64,000 nt of DNA, from positions 41,937 to 105,936 of IMG/VR virus record IMGVR_UViG_3300035698_016830; one strand, 5' to 3'. Positions 16,530 to 23,383 of the stretch are shown piece by piece. How positions within the stretch are numbered: position 1 is the stretch's first letter; the number at the start of each line of letters is the position of its first letter. The notes beneath the pieces are model-generated. The model was not told the DNA's origin, made no database searches, and was given only the letters and a program-made list of their open reading frames with translations. A program made the translations under genes and the position numbers. This DNA comes from a virus.

Positions 16530-16937
16530 ATGGTAAGAAAAAAGTTATTTGCGTTACCGCCAAGGGCAGAAGGAAACCTACCAACTCTGCAACTAATCAA
16601 TTCATTTTGTGATTTGATAGTAAGGGGTTTATCACCTTCAGCTGCCTGCGATTACCTTACTATCAGCACAGAGCATTATTATCTATGGCTAAGGTCAGGT
16701 AGTAAGCTAATTAGGGCAGGGCAGACAGAAGAGCTAAAAGCTCAGTTTGTTTTAAGGTATCAAAAAGCTTTTGCTACATACCAATTAGATCGAGTAGACA
16801 GACTTCATGATCCAGTGAATAGAAATTGGTATAGAGAGCTTGCGATACTTGAAAGAAGAGACCGAAAAACCTATGGTAGGCAAGAGCAGCCAGGTGGTTC
16901 AGATGATAGTTATGATCCTGATGAACGCTTCTTATAG
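16530..16937 (+). CDS. terminase small subunit-like DNA-binding protein
   Basis: 135 residues with an N-terminal helix-turn-helix-like region (LINSFCDLIVRGLSPSAACDYL then TISTEHYYLWLRSG) and a helical tail ending in an acidic disordered segment, the build of phage TerS proteins that recognise pac/cos sites. Followed after an HNH gene and 6 kb by the large subunit; no better candidate exists in the window. Could be another HTH regulator. Confidence 0.6.
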   Translation: MVRKKLFALPPRAEGNLPTLQLINSFCDLIVRGLSPSAACDYLTISTEHYYLWLRSGSKLIRAGQTEELKAQFVLRYQKAFATYQLDRVDRLHDPVNRNWYRELAILERRDRKTYGRQEQPGGSDDSYDPDERFL

Positions 16938-17042
16938 GCCATTTATTCAGCTTTTTCTTGATACGCTCTTTGATAATTTATATTATGAGTTTATGAATTC
17001 GACCAAAAACAAAACACTAAGCTATGCATGGGGAACAAACTT

Positions 17043-17087
17043 TGGTCGGATTCTACCTGTGCATGGCTTTTTTAAGGAATCCGACTA
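17043..17087 (+). promoter_or_regulatory. RNA hairpin sequestering ribosome site of HNH gene
   Basis: GTCGGATTC (17045-17053) pairs perfectly with GAATCCGAC (17077-17085); a G-U and a U-A pair can extend it to the A of the ATG. The 3' arm contains the end of the AAGGA ribosome site (17074-17078). Homing endonuclease genes of T4 are silenced by this kind of structure. Confidence 0.72.
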
Positions 17088-17605
17088 TGAAAAAGACTAA
17101 ACTAACACAAGGAAAAGTTACATTAGTAGATGATGAAGATTACGAGTGGTTGAATCAGTGGAAATGGTATGCTCTTTGGTATCCAAATACTCAATCATTT
17201 TATGCTGTAAGAAAAGAAGCTAAACCTGGAGGTGGGCAGCGCCTGGTTCTAATGCATAGGCAAATTCTAGGTCTTGAGTTTGGAGACAAAAGACAAGGTG
17301 ATCATATTCACCATAACACTCTAGATAACCGTAAGAGTCAGCTTAGTACTGTAACAAATCAGCAGAATCAGTTTAATAGACTGAATACAAAAGGGTATTC
17401 TTTTAACAAGGCCAATGGGAAGTTCAAGGCTCAGATACACATTAATGGTAAACAAAAATACCTAGGACTTTATAACACAGCCAAAGAAGCTCGTATTGTA
17501 TATTTAAAAGCAAAAGAAAAATACCATGATATGTTGGAAACGAAAGAATCGTATTATAAGAAAGAACAGAAACTAGTGAAATGGAGACACAAGCCTTTAT
17601 TCTAG
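17087..17605 (+). CDS. HNH homing endonuclease with AP2-like domain
   Basis: Free-standing homing endonuclease, 172 residues. N-terminal LTQGKVTLVDDEDYEWLNQWKW is the typical lead-in of the phage HNH-AP2 family; the catalytic part shows MHRQILGLE, DHIHHNTLDNRKSQL (His-Asn-His core, about 66-82) and NQQNQFNR; the C-terminal GKFKAQIHINGKQKYLGLY is an AP2-type DNA-binding domain. It cuts DNA at an unoccupied target to spread itself. It sits right after the terminase-small-subunit gene. ATG 17087 follows AAGGA inside a hairpin. Confidence 0.9.
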   Translation: MKKTKLTQGKVTLVDDEDYEWLNQWKWYALWYPNTQSFYAVRKEAKPGGGQRLVLMHRQILGLEFGDKRQGDHIHHNTLDNRKSQLSTVTNQQNQFNRLNTKGYSFNKANGKFKAQIHINGKQKYLGLYNTAKEARIVYLKAKEKYHDMLETKESYYKKEQKLVKWRHKPLF

Positions 17606-17810
17606 TTAATAAGAGTTATTTTTAGTTATCAATGAACAGAAGAAGAAACAGTAAAGTATTAATTTAGTAATTTCATCCCATTTCTATACCATTATTCCAT
17701 ATTATTTCTTAGTATGTAAGTTATAATTTTCACTTTTACAAATACTTTATATATCATATAAAAGTTACAAATCGCATCAAATCTGTATAACCAAATATAG
17801 GAGAAGAACA
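17606..17810 (+). other. intergenic region with repeated AT motif
   Basis: About 200 bases without a gene. Very AT-rich; contains TATATATCATATAA (17748-17761), shared with 16508-16521, and TAGGAGAAG just before the next ATG. Probably the promoter and leader of the 17811 operon; no strong terminator seen after the HNH gene. Confidence 0.5.
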
Positions 17811-18104
17811 ATGAAAACCACAATAGCTTATACAGAAAGAAACAAAGTTAAAGAAGTCATTAAAACAATGAAACATAAGGCTAAATATACTGCGGTTGTT
17901 ACCCCAGAAACTAAGTCTTATTTCAATAGAGATCATGAGGAAATAGCAAGAGAGATATATGTGAAAGGAGGTTTGGAAGGAATAACTGTATTTACTATTC
18001 CAAATATTCATCCATTGCTAGAAGTGAAAGATGTAAAATATCTAAGAAAAGAAAGAAAAGTGTTATTGAATAGTATAAGTAGAAGTAGAAAGAAACTTAA
18101 TTAA
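17811..18104 (+). CDS. hypothetical protein, 97 aa
   Basis: Not recognised. Basic, Lys/Arg-rich C-terminus (RKERKVLLNSISRSRKKLN). RBS TAGGAGAAGAACA. Confidence 0.62.
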   Translation: MKTTIAYTERNKVKEVIKTMKHKAKYTAVVTPETKSYFNRDHEEIAREIYVKGGLEGITVFTIPNIHPLLEVKDVKYLRKERKVLLNSISRSRKKLN

Positions 18105-18121
18105 AGCAAAGGGCTAAGATC

Positions 18122-18277
18122 ATGGATACACCTTTGACGTATCGTATAAAATTTTGCAAGAATGCTAAAGAATGTACTATGTCATCTAAAATTTGTAGTT
18201 TTAATTGTGAACAGTACCAAGCTTTAACTGATATACGTAAAAATTCTGAAGAGCATAAAAGCAAAGCAAAGGGCTAA
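18122..18277 (+). CDS. small Cys-containing protein, 51 aa
   Basis: MDTPLTYRIKFCKNAKECTMSSKICSFNCEQY...; four Cys with CxxxxC...CxxxC spacing, likely a zinc site. Ribosome site AAAGGGCTAAGATC; the same AAAGGGCTAAG string ends the gene and serves the next one. Confidence 0.5.
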   Translation: MDTPLTYRIKFCKNAKECTMSSKICSFNCEQYQALTDIRKNSEEHKSKAKG

Positions 18278-18280
18278 GTT

Positions 18281-18592
18281 ATGGAAAATAATGAAACGGA
18301 AACAATAGTATCTTTGTTATCAGCTATTCAAGAAGCTGGTGGAAGTGTTATTGCTATTAAACCTGATATGACAGTGACAGAGTTAATCGGTTTATTTGCA
18401 AAGAATAATATAAGATTTGAATATACAAAGAAACACGCTATAAAGAAGGAAGATATTGATGATGAAGAAATAACTTCAGATGAATTCTCTGAAGCAGGTA
18501 AAGATCAGATACTTGCTATAGTTTGTAAAGACTTTAGAGAAGGTGGAGCATGCTATGTAGCTTGGAAGTCGGCGTATGATGGAAACAGTTAA
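18281..18592 (+). CDS. hypothetical acidic protein, 103 aa
   Basis: Not recognised. First 60 residues look like a compact alpha/beta unit; residues 62-75 are very acidic (KKEDIDDEEITSDE). RBS AAAGGGCTAAG. Confidence 0.58.
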   Translation: MENNETETIVSLLSAIQEAGGSVIAIKPDMTVTELIGLFAKNNIRFEYTKKHAIKKEDIDDEEITSDEFSEAGKDQILAIVCKDFREGGACYVAWKSAYDGNS

Positions 18593-18615
18593 TATTTTAT
18601 TGAAAGGGCAGAAAG

Positions 18616-18981
18616 ATGGATCTAGTGCTAAATTGTATATTAGGATTGTTACTTGGTTTCGTTGCTTTTTGGGCTCACAGGTTTAGAAAAGAAAGAGATC
18701 TACTGAAGGATGAGAATAGATTTCTTCTTTGGGAATTGGATACTGAGAATTCTTACAGGTTAGCTAAGTGGCGAACTATGGATACAGCCCCAAAGAATGG
18801 AGACGTTATTCTTGTGTATGATCCTAAACCAAGTTCTGATTATGGTCCTGGTGTTCATGAAGCTTATTATCATGAAGGTCATGGATGGTGTGCTGTCTCA
18901 GGGGTAAATACAGATCCTTATGATATTATGCCAGAGGTTTGGTTGGAAGGATATCCAGATAAACCAGAAAGAAATGATTAA
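18616..18981 (+). CDS. membrane-anchored DUF551-like protein
   Basis: N-terminal transmembrane helix (LNCILGLLLGFVAFWAH) followed by a short coiled coil and a domain starting WRTMDTAPKNGDVILVYDP, the signature of DUF551-type phage proteins of unknown function; GWCAVSG lies in the expected place. Leader ATTGAAAGGGCAGAAAG. Confidence 0.68.
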   Translation: MDLVLNCILGLLLGFVAFWAHRFRKERDLLKDENRFLLWELDTENSYRLAKWRTMDTAPKNGDVILVYDPKPSSDYGPGVHEAYYHEGHGWCAVSGVNTDPYDIMPEVWLEGYPDKPERND

Positions 18982-19204
18982 AACGTTGACTTCGCCTAGG
19001 TTAAGGTACCAAACGTCAAATGCTGCTACTTCTGCTGTTATGCAGCCTTGTGCTGATTTTCTTAAAAAGTTAACAAAGGAGCAAAGACGTATAGTATTAT
19101 ATGAGTGTTGTTTTTATTGTGATTGCGTCTTACCAGATCTTTTAAGTAAATGTTTGAAAATGGAAGGAATTGAGAAAGATGAAATTGAAGAAACAAATGT
19201 TTAG
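18974..19204 (+). CDS. hypothetical protein, 76 aa
   Basis: Not recognised. Starts within the end of the previous gene; residues 45-55 contain ECCFYCDC, a dense Cys cluster. Overlaps the next gene by 26 bases. Confidence 0.5.
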   Translation: MIKTLTSPRLRYQTSNAATSAVMQPCADFLKKLTKEQRRIVLYECCFYCDCVLPDLLSKCLKMEGIEKDEIEETNV

Positions 19205-19514
19205 TGATATTCCAGGTGCTGTATTTGTTGCAAGAGATACAGATAGCTATGATAATAATGTACTTATTTGGCCTGCGGGTTTGGGTATTGAAAAGCATTT
19301 TGGCTGCATAGAGTTTTATGGTAAGGTGAAATATAAGAAGAAGTGTGAAGCCAAGAGTTTTGCTACACTACTCACTATAGCACAATGCAAAGCCATCTAT
19401 TTTGATTTTCCTAAAAAAGAAGAAGCCTGGTTGGTTACCCCTATGGGCTCTTATTTATATGGTGATAATTACATTTGGGAAAGAATAGATCAAGATTTGG
19501 AACTGATTAAGTAA
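19179..19514 (+). CDS. hypothetical protein, paralog of the gene at 11212
   Basis: 111 residues with the shared framework MKLKK.MFSD.PGAVFVA, LIWPAGLGIEK.FGC, IYFDFPKKEEAWLVTP and C-terminal LELIK. ATG 19179 chosen over an upstream TTG because it matches the paralog's N-terminus. Confidence 0.68.
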   Translation: MKLKKQMFSDIPGAVFVARDTDSYDNNVLIWPAGLGIEKHFGCIEFYGKVKYKKKCEAKSFATLLTIAQCKAIYFDFPKKEEAWLVTPMGSYLYGDNYIWERIDQDLELIK

Positions 19515-19529
19515 GAAAGGAATCGAAAT

Positions 19530-19715
19530 ATGTTGGTCCTGAGTAGATTAATAGATGAATCAATAATGATCGGTGACGATGTGGAAATCACGATCGTCGA
19601 CGTACGTGGTGACAAGGTTCGTTTGGGTATCAATGCCCCCAAGAGCATTCCAGTTCACCGTAGAGAGATTTATGATGCTATTCAGCGGGAAAAGAATGAG
19701 GGAGTAGAGGAATGA
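19530..19715 (+). CDS. csrA: CsrA/RsmA-like RNA-binding translational regulator
   Basis: 61 residues covering the whole CsrA fold: [23 protein letters not shown] with the conserved N-terminus, then [27 protein letters not shown]. Arg44-type residues for RNA contact (VHRREIY) are present. CsrA dimers bind GGA motifs near ribosome sites and block or alter translation. RBS AGAAAGGAATCG. A phage copy could act on host genes or on the phage's many GAAAGGA leaders; that target is inference. Confidence 0.95.
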   Translation: MLVLSRLIDESIMIGDDVEITIVDVRGDKVRLGINAPKSIPVHRREIYDAIQREKNEGVEE

Positions 19716-20586
19716 AGAATAAAGAAGAAGTAAAATCATTGGTTAGAAAAGAAGTAGAAGCATCACTTGATGAATATGATGCTGGTGTTCAGGAAGATAT
19801 TGAGGATTCAAAGACGTCTGATTGGTTTAAGGCACTGCTAATAGTGGTCATAACATTCTTTTTGATTATTAGTTTGATTTTTGGTGTTGCAGATTCTATT
19901 TGGTATTCTTATGAATTTTGTAATAGGATTCTTACGCAAAACATGAAACGAGTAGATTGTATAGAGAATGGGCATCAGTGGGAGTTTGTTAAGTATAATT
20001 CAGCGTATACGTTTAAATGTATACATTGTGGCAAGGAGCACATCGTTATGTCAATTCAAGGATCTGACTTTAAGACTTTATGGATGAAACAAACAGGTCA
20101 GCCAGTAGCGTCTAATCCTTTTATTATTGTCCCTGATTGTGAAATTGCTATTAGTAATGGGGGGACCGGGTCAACTTTGACTAGTGAAGCTATGTTGATT
20201 TTTATGCGCAAGAAACAGAACCTGTGGAAAGTATGCCTGCCTGGATTGACGTAAATATGGTGCAAGGTAAAATACTCCCGTATACTATGGCGTTGGGAGA
20301 TCCATTGGAGCTTGTCGGCACAGAACAAGTTGAAGGCCACATAACATACTACCAAGTACTTTCAAGACCAGTAGGTTGCTATGACATTATTGATCCTAAC
20401 GGAGCATTGAGTATTACATTTTCGCCGACATCTATTGGTGTGTACTATATTCCGATGTATAATTATGTCCGGAGTCCTTTTCCGAATGGAGGTGTGTATA
20501 GTACACTGTGTGTAAATGTTGTTGAGCGCATTGTGCCTAGCACTCGTTGGTTTCGAAAGCCGCTACCAAACATCGCAGTCAATTGA
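19712..20586 (+). CDS. membrane protein with zinc ribbon and beta domain, frame broken near 20189
   Basis: From 19712 the frame encodes an acidic N-terminus, a transmembrane helix ([19 protein letters not shown], about 46-64), a zinc ribbon (C...H / CIHCGKEH) and the start of a beta-rich part ending [14 protein letters not shown]. That frame then runs into unlike sequence and stops at 20254. The -1 frame continues sensibly as [20 protein letters not shown]... to 20586, but it has a stop at 20185 and no ribosome site. The two halves look like one gene with a one-base loss near 20189; no slippery heptamer is aligned there. Confidence 0.55.
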
Positions 20587-20707
20587 GTTTTACATACGCA
20601 ATAAACGTAACCCTATTAAGGGACGTTTAAAAGCTGTTCAGTATCAGAAGAAACTATTTCAAAGGGAACAATATTTGATTATGAAAGAGGTAAGAAATGA
20701 ATTGTGA
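20585..20707 (+). CDS. possible small basic protein, no clear start
   Basis: Open frame ending at 20707 rich in Arg/Lys/Gln (IRNKRNPIKGRLKAVQYQKK). Only non-standard starts lie near the previous stop (ATTGAG). Included because the composition resembles a coding sequence and it abuts the next gene. Confidence 0.3.
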   Translation, partial: EFYIRNKRNPIKGRLKAVQYQKKLFQREQYLIMKEVRNEL

Positions 20708-20966
20708 TACGGGTGAAGTAGTAAGGTTGGAAGATTTGTCAGAGGGAAAAAGGGAAGCTTTGACTGCTATGTTAAGCAGAGGAAAGCCTCTATCTGAGTT
20801 GCAAATGGAGGTAGTAAAGCCTTATGCCCCTATTGACGAGAAAGACGTTCCAAAGGTAAAGCATATGTCTAAAGCCCGAAGAAGAAACTGGATGAGGAAT
20901 AAGCTTTGTCTTTGTGGAAGTGGCAAGAAGTTTAAAAAATGCTGTTGGTCTAAATTTGCTGGGTAA
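20697..20966 (+). CDS. SEC-C zinc motif protein
   Basis: 89 residues; C-terminal CLCGSGKKFKKCC (about 73-85) is the SEC-C motif found in SecA and many other proteins, which binds one zinc ion. The remainder (LEDLSEGKREALTAML) is helical. Partner unknown. RBS AAAGAGGTAAGAA. Confidence 0.7.
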   Translation: MNCDTGEVVRLEDLSEGKREALTAMLSRGKPLSELQMEVVKPYAPIDEKDVPKVKHMSKARRRNWMRNKLCLCGSGKKFKKCCWSKFAG

Positions 20967-20972
20967 GATATT

Positions 20973-21302
20973 ATGAACATGGATGGAATGATGGATACAC
21001 CAATTATAGATAAGGATACATGCAAGGGCTTATTCTGGCGGGCTTCAGTTCATTCGTACTTATCTAAGTATAATAGTATAGAAGTATCAAAGTCATTGCG
21101 ATTATTGAAAAAGAGATCCTGTAAGGGTTGTGATAAATGTTATTGGATATGGGAGTATTTTCAAGAAGACATGACCCTAGCTGCTGGTGATTATTTAGAG
21201 GATATTGAGCATGGTAAGATATATACTTTCAAATGTCATAGTTCTACTGATTTCGATACTGGTGTTAGAGAGCTGGATGAAATTGAATTTGTAAGGGGTT
21301 GA
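20973..21302 (+). CDS. hypothetical protein with CxxC motifs, 109 aa
   Basis: CKGCDKCYW at about 49-57 suggests metal binding; the C-terminal half is acidic. Not recognised. Starts 6 bases after the SEC-C gene. Confidence 0.55.
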   Translation: MNMDGMMDTPIIDKDTCKGLFWRASVHSYLSKYNSIEVSKSLRLLKKRSCKGCDKCYWIWEYFQEDMTLAAGDYLEDIEHGKIYTFKCHSSTDFDTGVRELDEIEFVRG

Positions 21303-21308
21303 AGAATA

Positions 21309-21497
21309 ATGATATATAAACTAATAGGGCATTGGCACAATTGGACTTCTCCTTGGACTGGTAGAGTATTATCAGAATTCAGGGTCATCTGGAATAAGGT
21401 GATAATCGGTGAAAGGCTTCAATCACAGGCTAAAACACCAGCACACAGAATCAATAAAATAATTAATAAGTTACTATATAGCTGGAAAAAAGTTTAA
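21309..21497 (+). CDS. hypothetical basic protein, 62 aa
   Basis: Not recognised; Trp/His-rich N-terminus (LIGHWHNWTSPWTG) and Lys-rich end. Last gene before the tRNA region. RBS weak (GGGGTTGAAGAATA). Confidence 0.5.
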   Translation: MIYKLIGHWHNWTSPWTGRVLSEFRVIWNKVIIGERLQSQAKTPAHRINKIINKLLYSWKKV

Positions 21498-21779
21498 AAT
21501 TGAGTTAAACCGTATAAGTAGTCAGTGATAGAAATTCTTTTACAAATGAATAAATTGAAAACAAAGTTCTCTGAGGTTTGGCTAATAACCGATATAACCA
21601 GGTCTTAAATGTAAAATTGCTGGCAGAGCCGATAAAGCTCCTTCTCAGGAATTGCAGGATTACTGTTGGTGGGAATCCAATCAGAGGACTTCTATAATAG
21701 TGAACTTGATTGATCTTGGAATTCCTTGGTGTCAGAATAATGCTAGCTTAAATACAGTGTAGGCTTCAAGATCAGTTAC
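21498..21779 (+). other. non-coding stretch upstream of tRNA-Ile
   Basis: 280 bases with no gene. Holds GAGC(CGATAAA)GCTC (about 21627-21641) and TTGG(TGGGAAT)CCAA (about 21667-21681), which recall D- and T-arms, but no acceptor or anticodon stem could be closed around them. Possibly a decayed tRNA. Confidence 0.35.
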
Positions 21780-21852
21780 GCACCCATACCTCAATCGATA
21801 GAGGACTCCCCTTATAAGGGAGCAGTTCTTGGTTCGAGTCCAAGTGGGTGTA
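21780..21852 (+). tRNA. tRNA-Ile, anticodon UAU
   Basis: All arms close: acceptor GCACCCA/TGGGTGT (first pair G-U) with discriminator A, D-arm CCTC/GAGG, anticodon stem CTCCC/GGGAG around loop CTTATAA (anticodon TAT, reads AUA), T-arm CTTGG(TTCGAGT)CCAAG. CCA is not encoded. AUA is frequent in this AT-rich genome, so the tRNA probably supports phage translation. Confidence 0.9.
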
Positions 21853-21856
21853 TTTG

Positions 21857-21922
21857 GCTATGATGGCCAAGTCAATTGCTGTAAAGCAAGAATGTTGTAA
21901 GTCGACGCGGCATCCATCAGCT
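21857..21922 (+). ncRNA. tRNA-like structure with GUA loop, no D-arm
   Basis: Directly behind tRNA-Ile. GCT..GATGG (21857-21866) pairs with CCATCAGC (21914-21921) with a two-base bulge; inside are TTGC(TGTAAA)GCAA and ATGTTG/CGGCAT. The CTGTAAA string recalls tRNA-Tyr (anticodon GUA), but there is no D-arm and the T-loop lacks TTCGA. Either a degenerate tRNA or another structured RNA. Confidence 0.35.
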
Positions 21923-21948
21923 ATTTTTACAAAAGGAAAGGAAATAAG

Positions 21949-22248
21949 ATGAAATACATAGACAAAAAAGTAAAAGACGTGACAAAGGTTGGCTCAGTGC
22001 CATGGAAAGCCTTCCATTTTGAAAGTAATCAGGCTTTTGGTTTTTGTGAGACATCGAAGAAATGGAGAGAACTTAAAGCTGCTTATATTGAGGCTTATGG
22101 TGAGTTTGATGCATCAAAAGTGAAACAAGCAACGTATGGAAAAGAAGGCCACCATTCAGAGTTTTCTGATAATTTTGGTCAGCGAACTGAGCATCAAGGA
22201 GATTATACATTGGCTGATTTTGCAAATGACAATGGTATGATACTTTAG
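21949..22248 (+). CDS. hypothetical protein, 99 aa
   Basis: Not recognised; aromatic- and His-rich (GHHSEFSDNFGQRTEHQ). Good ribosome site AAAGGAAAGGAAATAAG. Confidence 0.62.
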   Translation: MKYIDKKVKDVTKVGSVPWKAFHFESNQAFGFCETSKKWRELKAAYIEAYGEFDASKVKQATYGKEGHHSEFSDNFGQRTEHQGDYTLADFANDNGMIL

Positions 22249-22271
22249 TAAGAAGGGAGATAAGAAATAAA

Positions 22272-22466
22272 ATGGCTAGGTATAACATAGAGCTTCAGGA
22301 TTACCTTAATGGGCAGAAGATAGGTCCGCTGAGGAAGATGGAAGTGCAGGTGAATAGGGTTCCTCGCATTGGTGAATGTACGCAGCGAGGTGATACAATC
22401 ACAGAAATCGTCAATGTTGAAGTCATTGAGGAAGTAGAGCTAAAGGAAACAACAATAAAAGCATGA
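22272..22466 (+). CDS. hypothetical protein, 64 aa
   Basis: MARYNIELQDYLNGQKIGPLRKMEVQVNRVPRIGE... looks like a small beta protein; acidic tail. Not recognised. Overlaps the next start. Confidence 0.58.
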   Translation: MARYNIELQDYLNGQKIGPLRKMEVQVNRVPRIGECTQRGDTITEIVNVEVIEEVELKETTIKA

Positions 22467-22585
22467 AGTGGTTAAGAAGAATATTTAAATGGATTAAGAT
22501 TACACCTGAGCATGAGGAGTTTTGTCCTCATTGTGGTTATTACTGTACTGGCAAAACAATACATTGTACAAAAGGATTGAAATGA
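22463..22585 (+). CDS. small zinc-finger protein, 40 aa
   Basis: MKWLRRIFKWIKITPEHEEF followed by CPHCGYYC...HC: a compact zinc knuckle behind a basic amphipathic helix. ATG and TGA each overlap the neighbouring genes (ATGA), so it is coupled in the operon. Confidence 0.55.
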   Translation: MKWLRRIFKWIKITPEHEEFCPHCGYYCTGKTIHCTKGLK

Positions 22586-22770
22586 GTAAAGGAAGTGAAT
22601 CAGATTTTAATATTTGGCGAGTGAATAAGCAGAAACAGCCTAACACCGATTTTAAGAAAGAACACCTTGGTGATTGGTCGCTAGAATTACAAAAATTTAG
22701 AATAAAGGAACCATTGAAGAAAAAGCGTTGGTGGCCTCATGGCGTAGTAAGGTTAAAGATCAAATTGTAA
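22582..22770 (+). CDS. hypothetical protein, 62 aa
   Basis: Not recognised; basic, Trp-rich. Starts in the ATGA overlap with the zinc-finger gene; AAAGGATTGAA acts as ribosome site. Confidence 0.52.
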   Translation: MSKGSESDFNIWRVNKQKQPNTDFKKEHLGDWSLELQKFRIKEPLKKKRWWPHGVVRLKIKL

Positions 22771-22771
22771 A

Positions 22772-23224
22772 ATGAGAAAATTCAAACCATTTCAAATAAG
22801 GTGGAAAGAAGCTTTAGGCAAAGCAGAATGCCCATACCTTTATAGATGGACCTTTATTTTTTTCAATTACACTGTTAGAATACATCATTGGATCAGATCA
22901 GATGATAATAGGTATTTTCATGATCATGCTTGCAATCTTATTTCAATTATACTAAAAGGAAGGTATCATAATGTAGTGCCTTTGGATGATAATAATCCAG
23001 ATGTTACTAATTGCAGGAAGATTGAAGCTAGGGCTTGGAGACCTTGGTACGCAAAAGCAACAGCGAAGCATTATTTGCAAATACCTAAAGAAGGAGCATG
23101 GACTTTACTTTTGCAAGGACGACCATATCATAAATGGGGCTTCTACGTGAATAGCCATAAATGGAGACCATTAAGATATTTTAGTAAATTTGGAGTGATA
23201 CAAGATGAAAACTACAGCGGGTAG
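22772..23224 (+). CDS. cupin-like phage protein
   Basis: 150 residues with HHWIRSDDNRYFHDHACNL (two-His cupin motif 1) and LKGRYHN, then HKWGFYV towards the end, the pattern of a cupin-fold family common in phages near sugar or tail genes. Substrate unknown. The C-terminal codons and stop overlap the tRNA-like element that begins at 23215. Confidence 0.65.
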   Translation: MRKFKPFQIRWKEALGKAECPYLYRWTFIFFNYTVRIHHWIRSDDNRYFHDHACNLISIILKGRYHNVVPLDDNNPDVTNCRKIEARAWRPWYAKATAKHYLQIPKEGAWTLLLQGRPYHKWGFYVNSHKWRPLRYFSKFGVIQDENYSG

Positions 23225-23347
23225 CTCAGCGGTAGAGCGTCCATTTAGTTCGTGTTGGTTGTGTACAGGCCATATCGAGCGAACATGTGGAAGGTCGGTA
23301 AAGAGAGTTTGTTGGTCCAATCTTTGGTTCGATTCCACCCCTGCTGA
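23215..23347 (+). ncRNA. tRNA-like element with oversized anticodon arm
   Basis: Starts as a normal tRNA: acceptor CAGCGGG (23215-23221) pairs with CCTGCTG (23340-23346), D-arm GCTC(AGCGGTA)GAGC, and near the 3' end GG(TTCGATT)CC gives a T-loop. Between them 90 bases replace the usual 35: TCCA..GTTCG..CGAAC..TGGA forms an extended arm, followed by an unpaired purine-rich part. The T-stem is imperfect. It may be a tRNA with an insertion, or a tRNA mimic. It overlaps the end of the cupin gene. Confidence 0.5.
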
Positions 23348-23383
23348 TTAGAAAAGTTCTTTATAATTATTTAGGAACAGCAT

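Noticed and set aside
16938-17086. Intron around the HNH gene at 17087
   Set aside because: The terminase-small-subunit-like frame ends naturally and no second exon or group I core is visible; the gene appears free-standing.
20155-20166. G6 run as the place of the frame break in the 19712 gene
   Set aside because: The shifted frame meets a TAG soon after the run, so the break must lie downstream of 20185.
21627-21690. Additional complete tRNA upstream of tRNA-Ile
   Set aside because: Two arm-like stems exist but no acceptor or anticodon stem closes around them.
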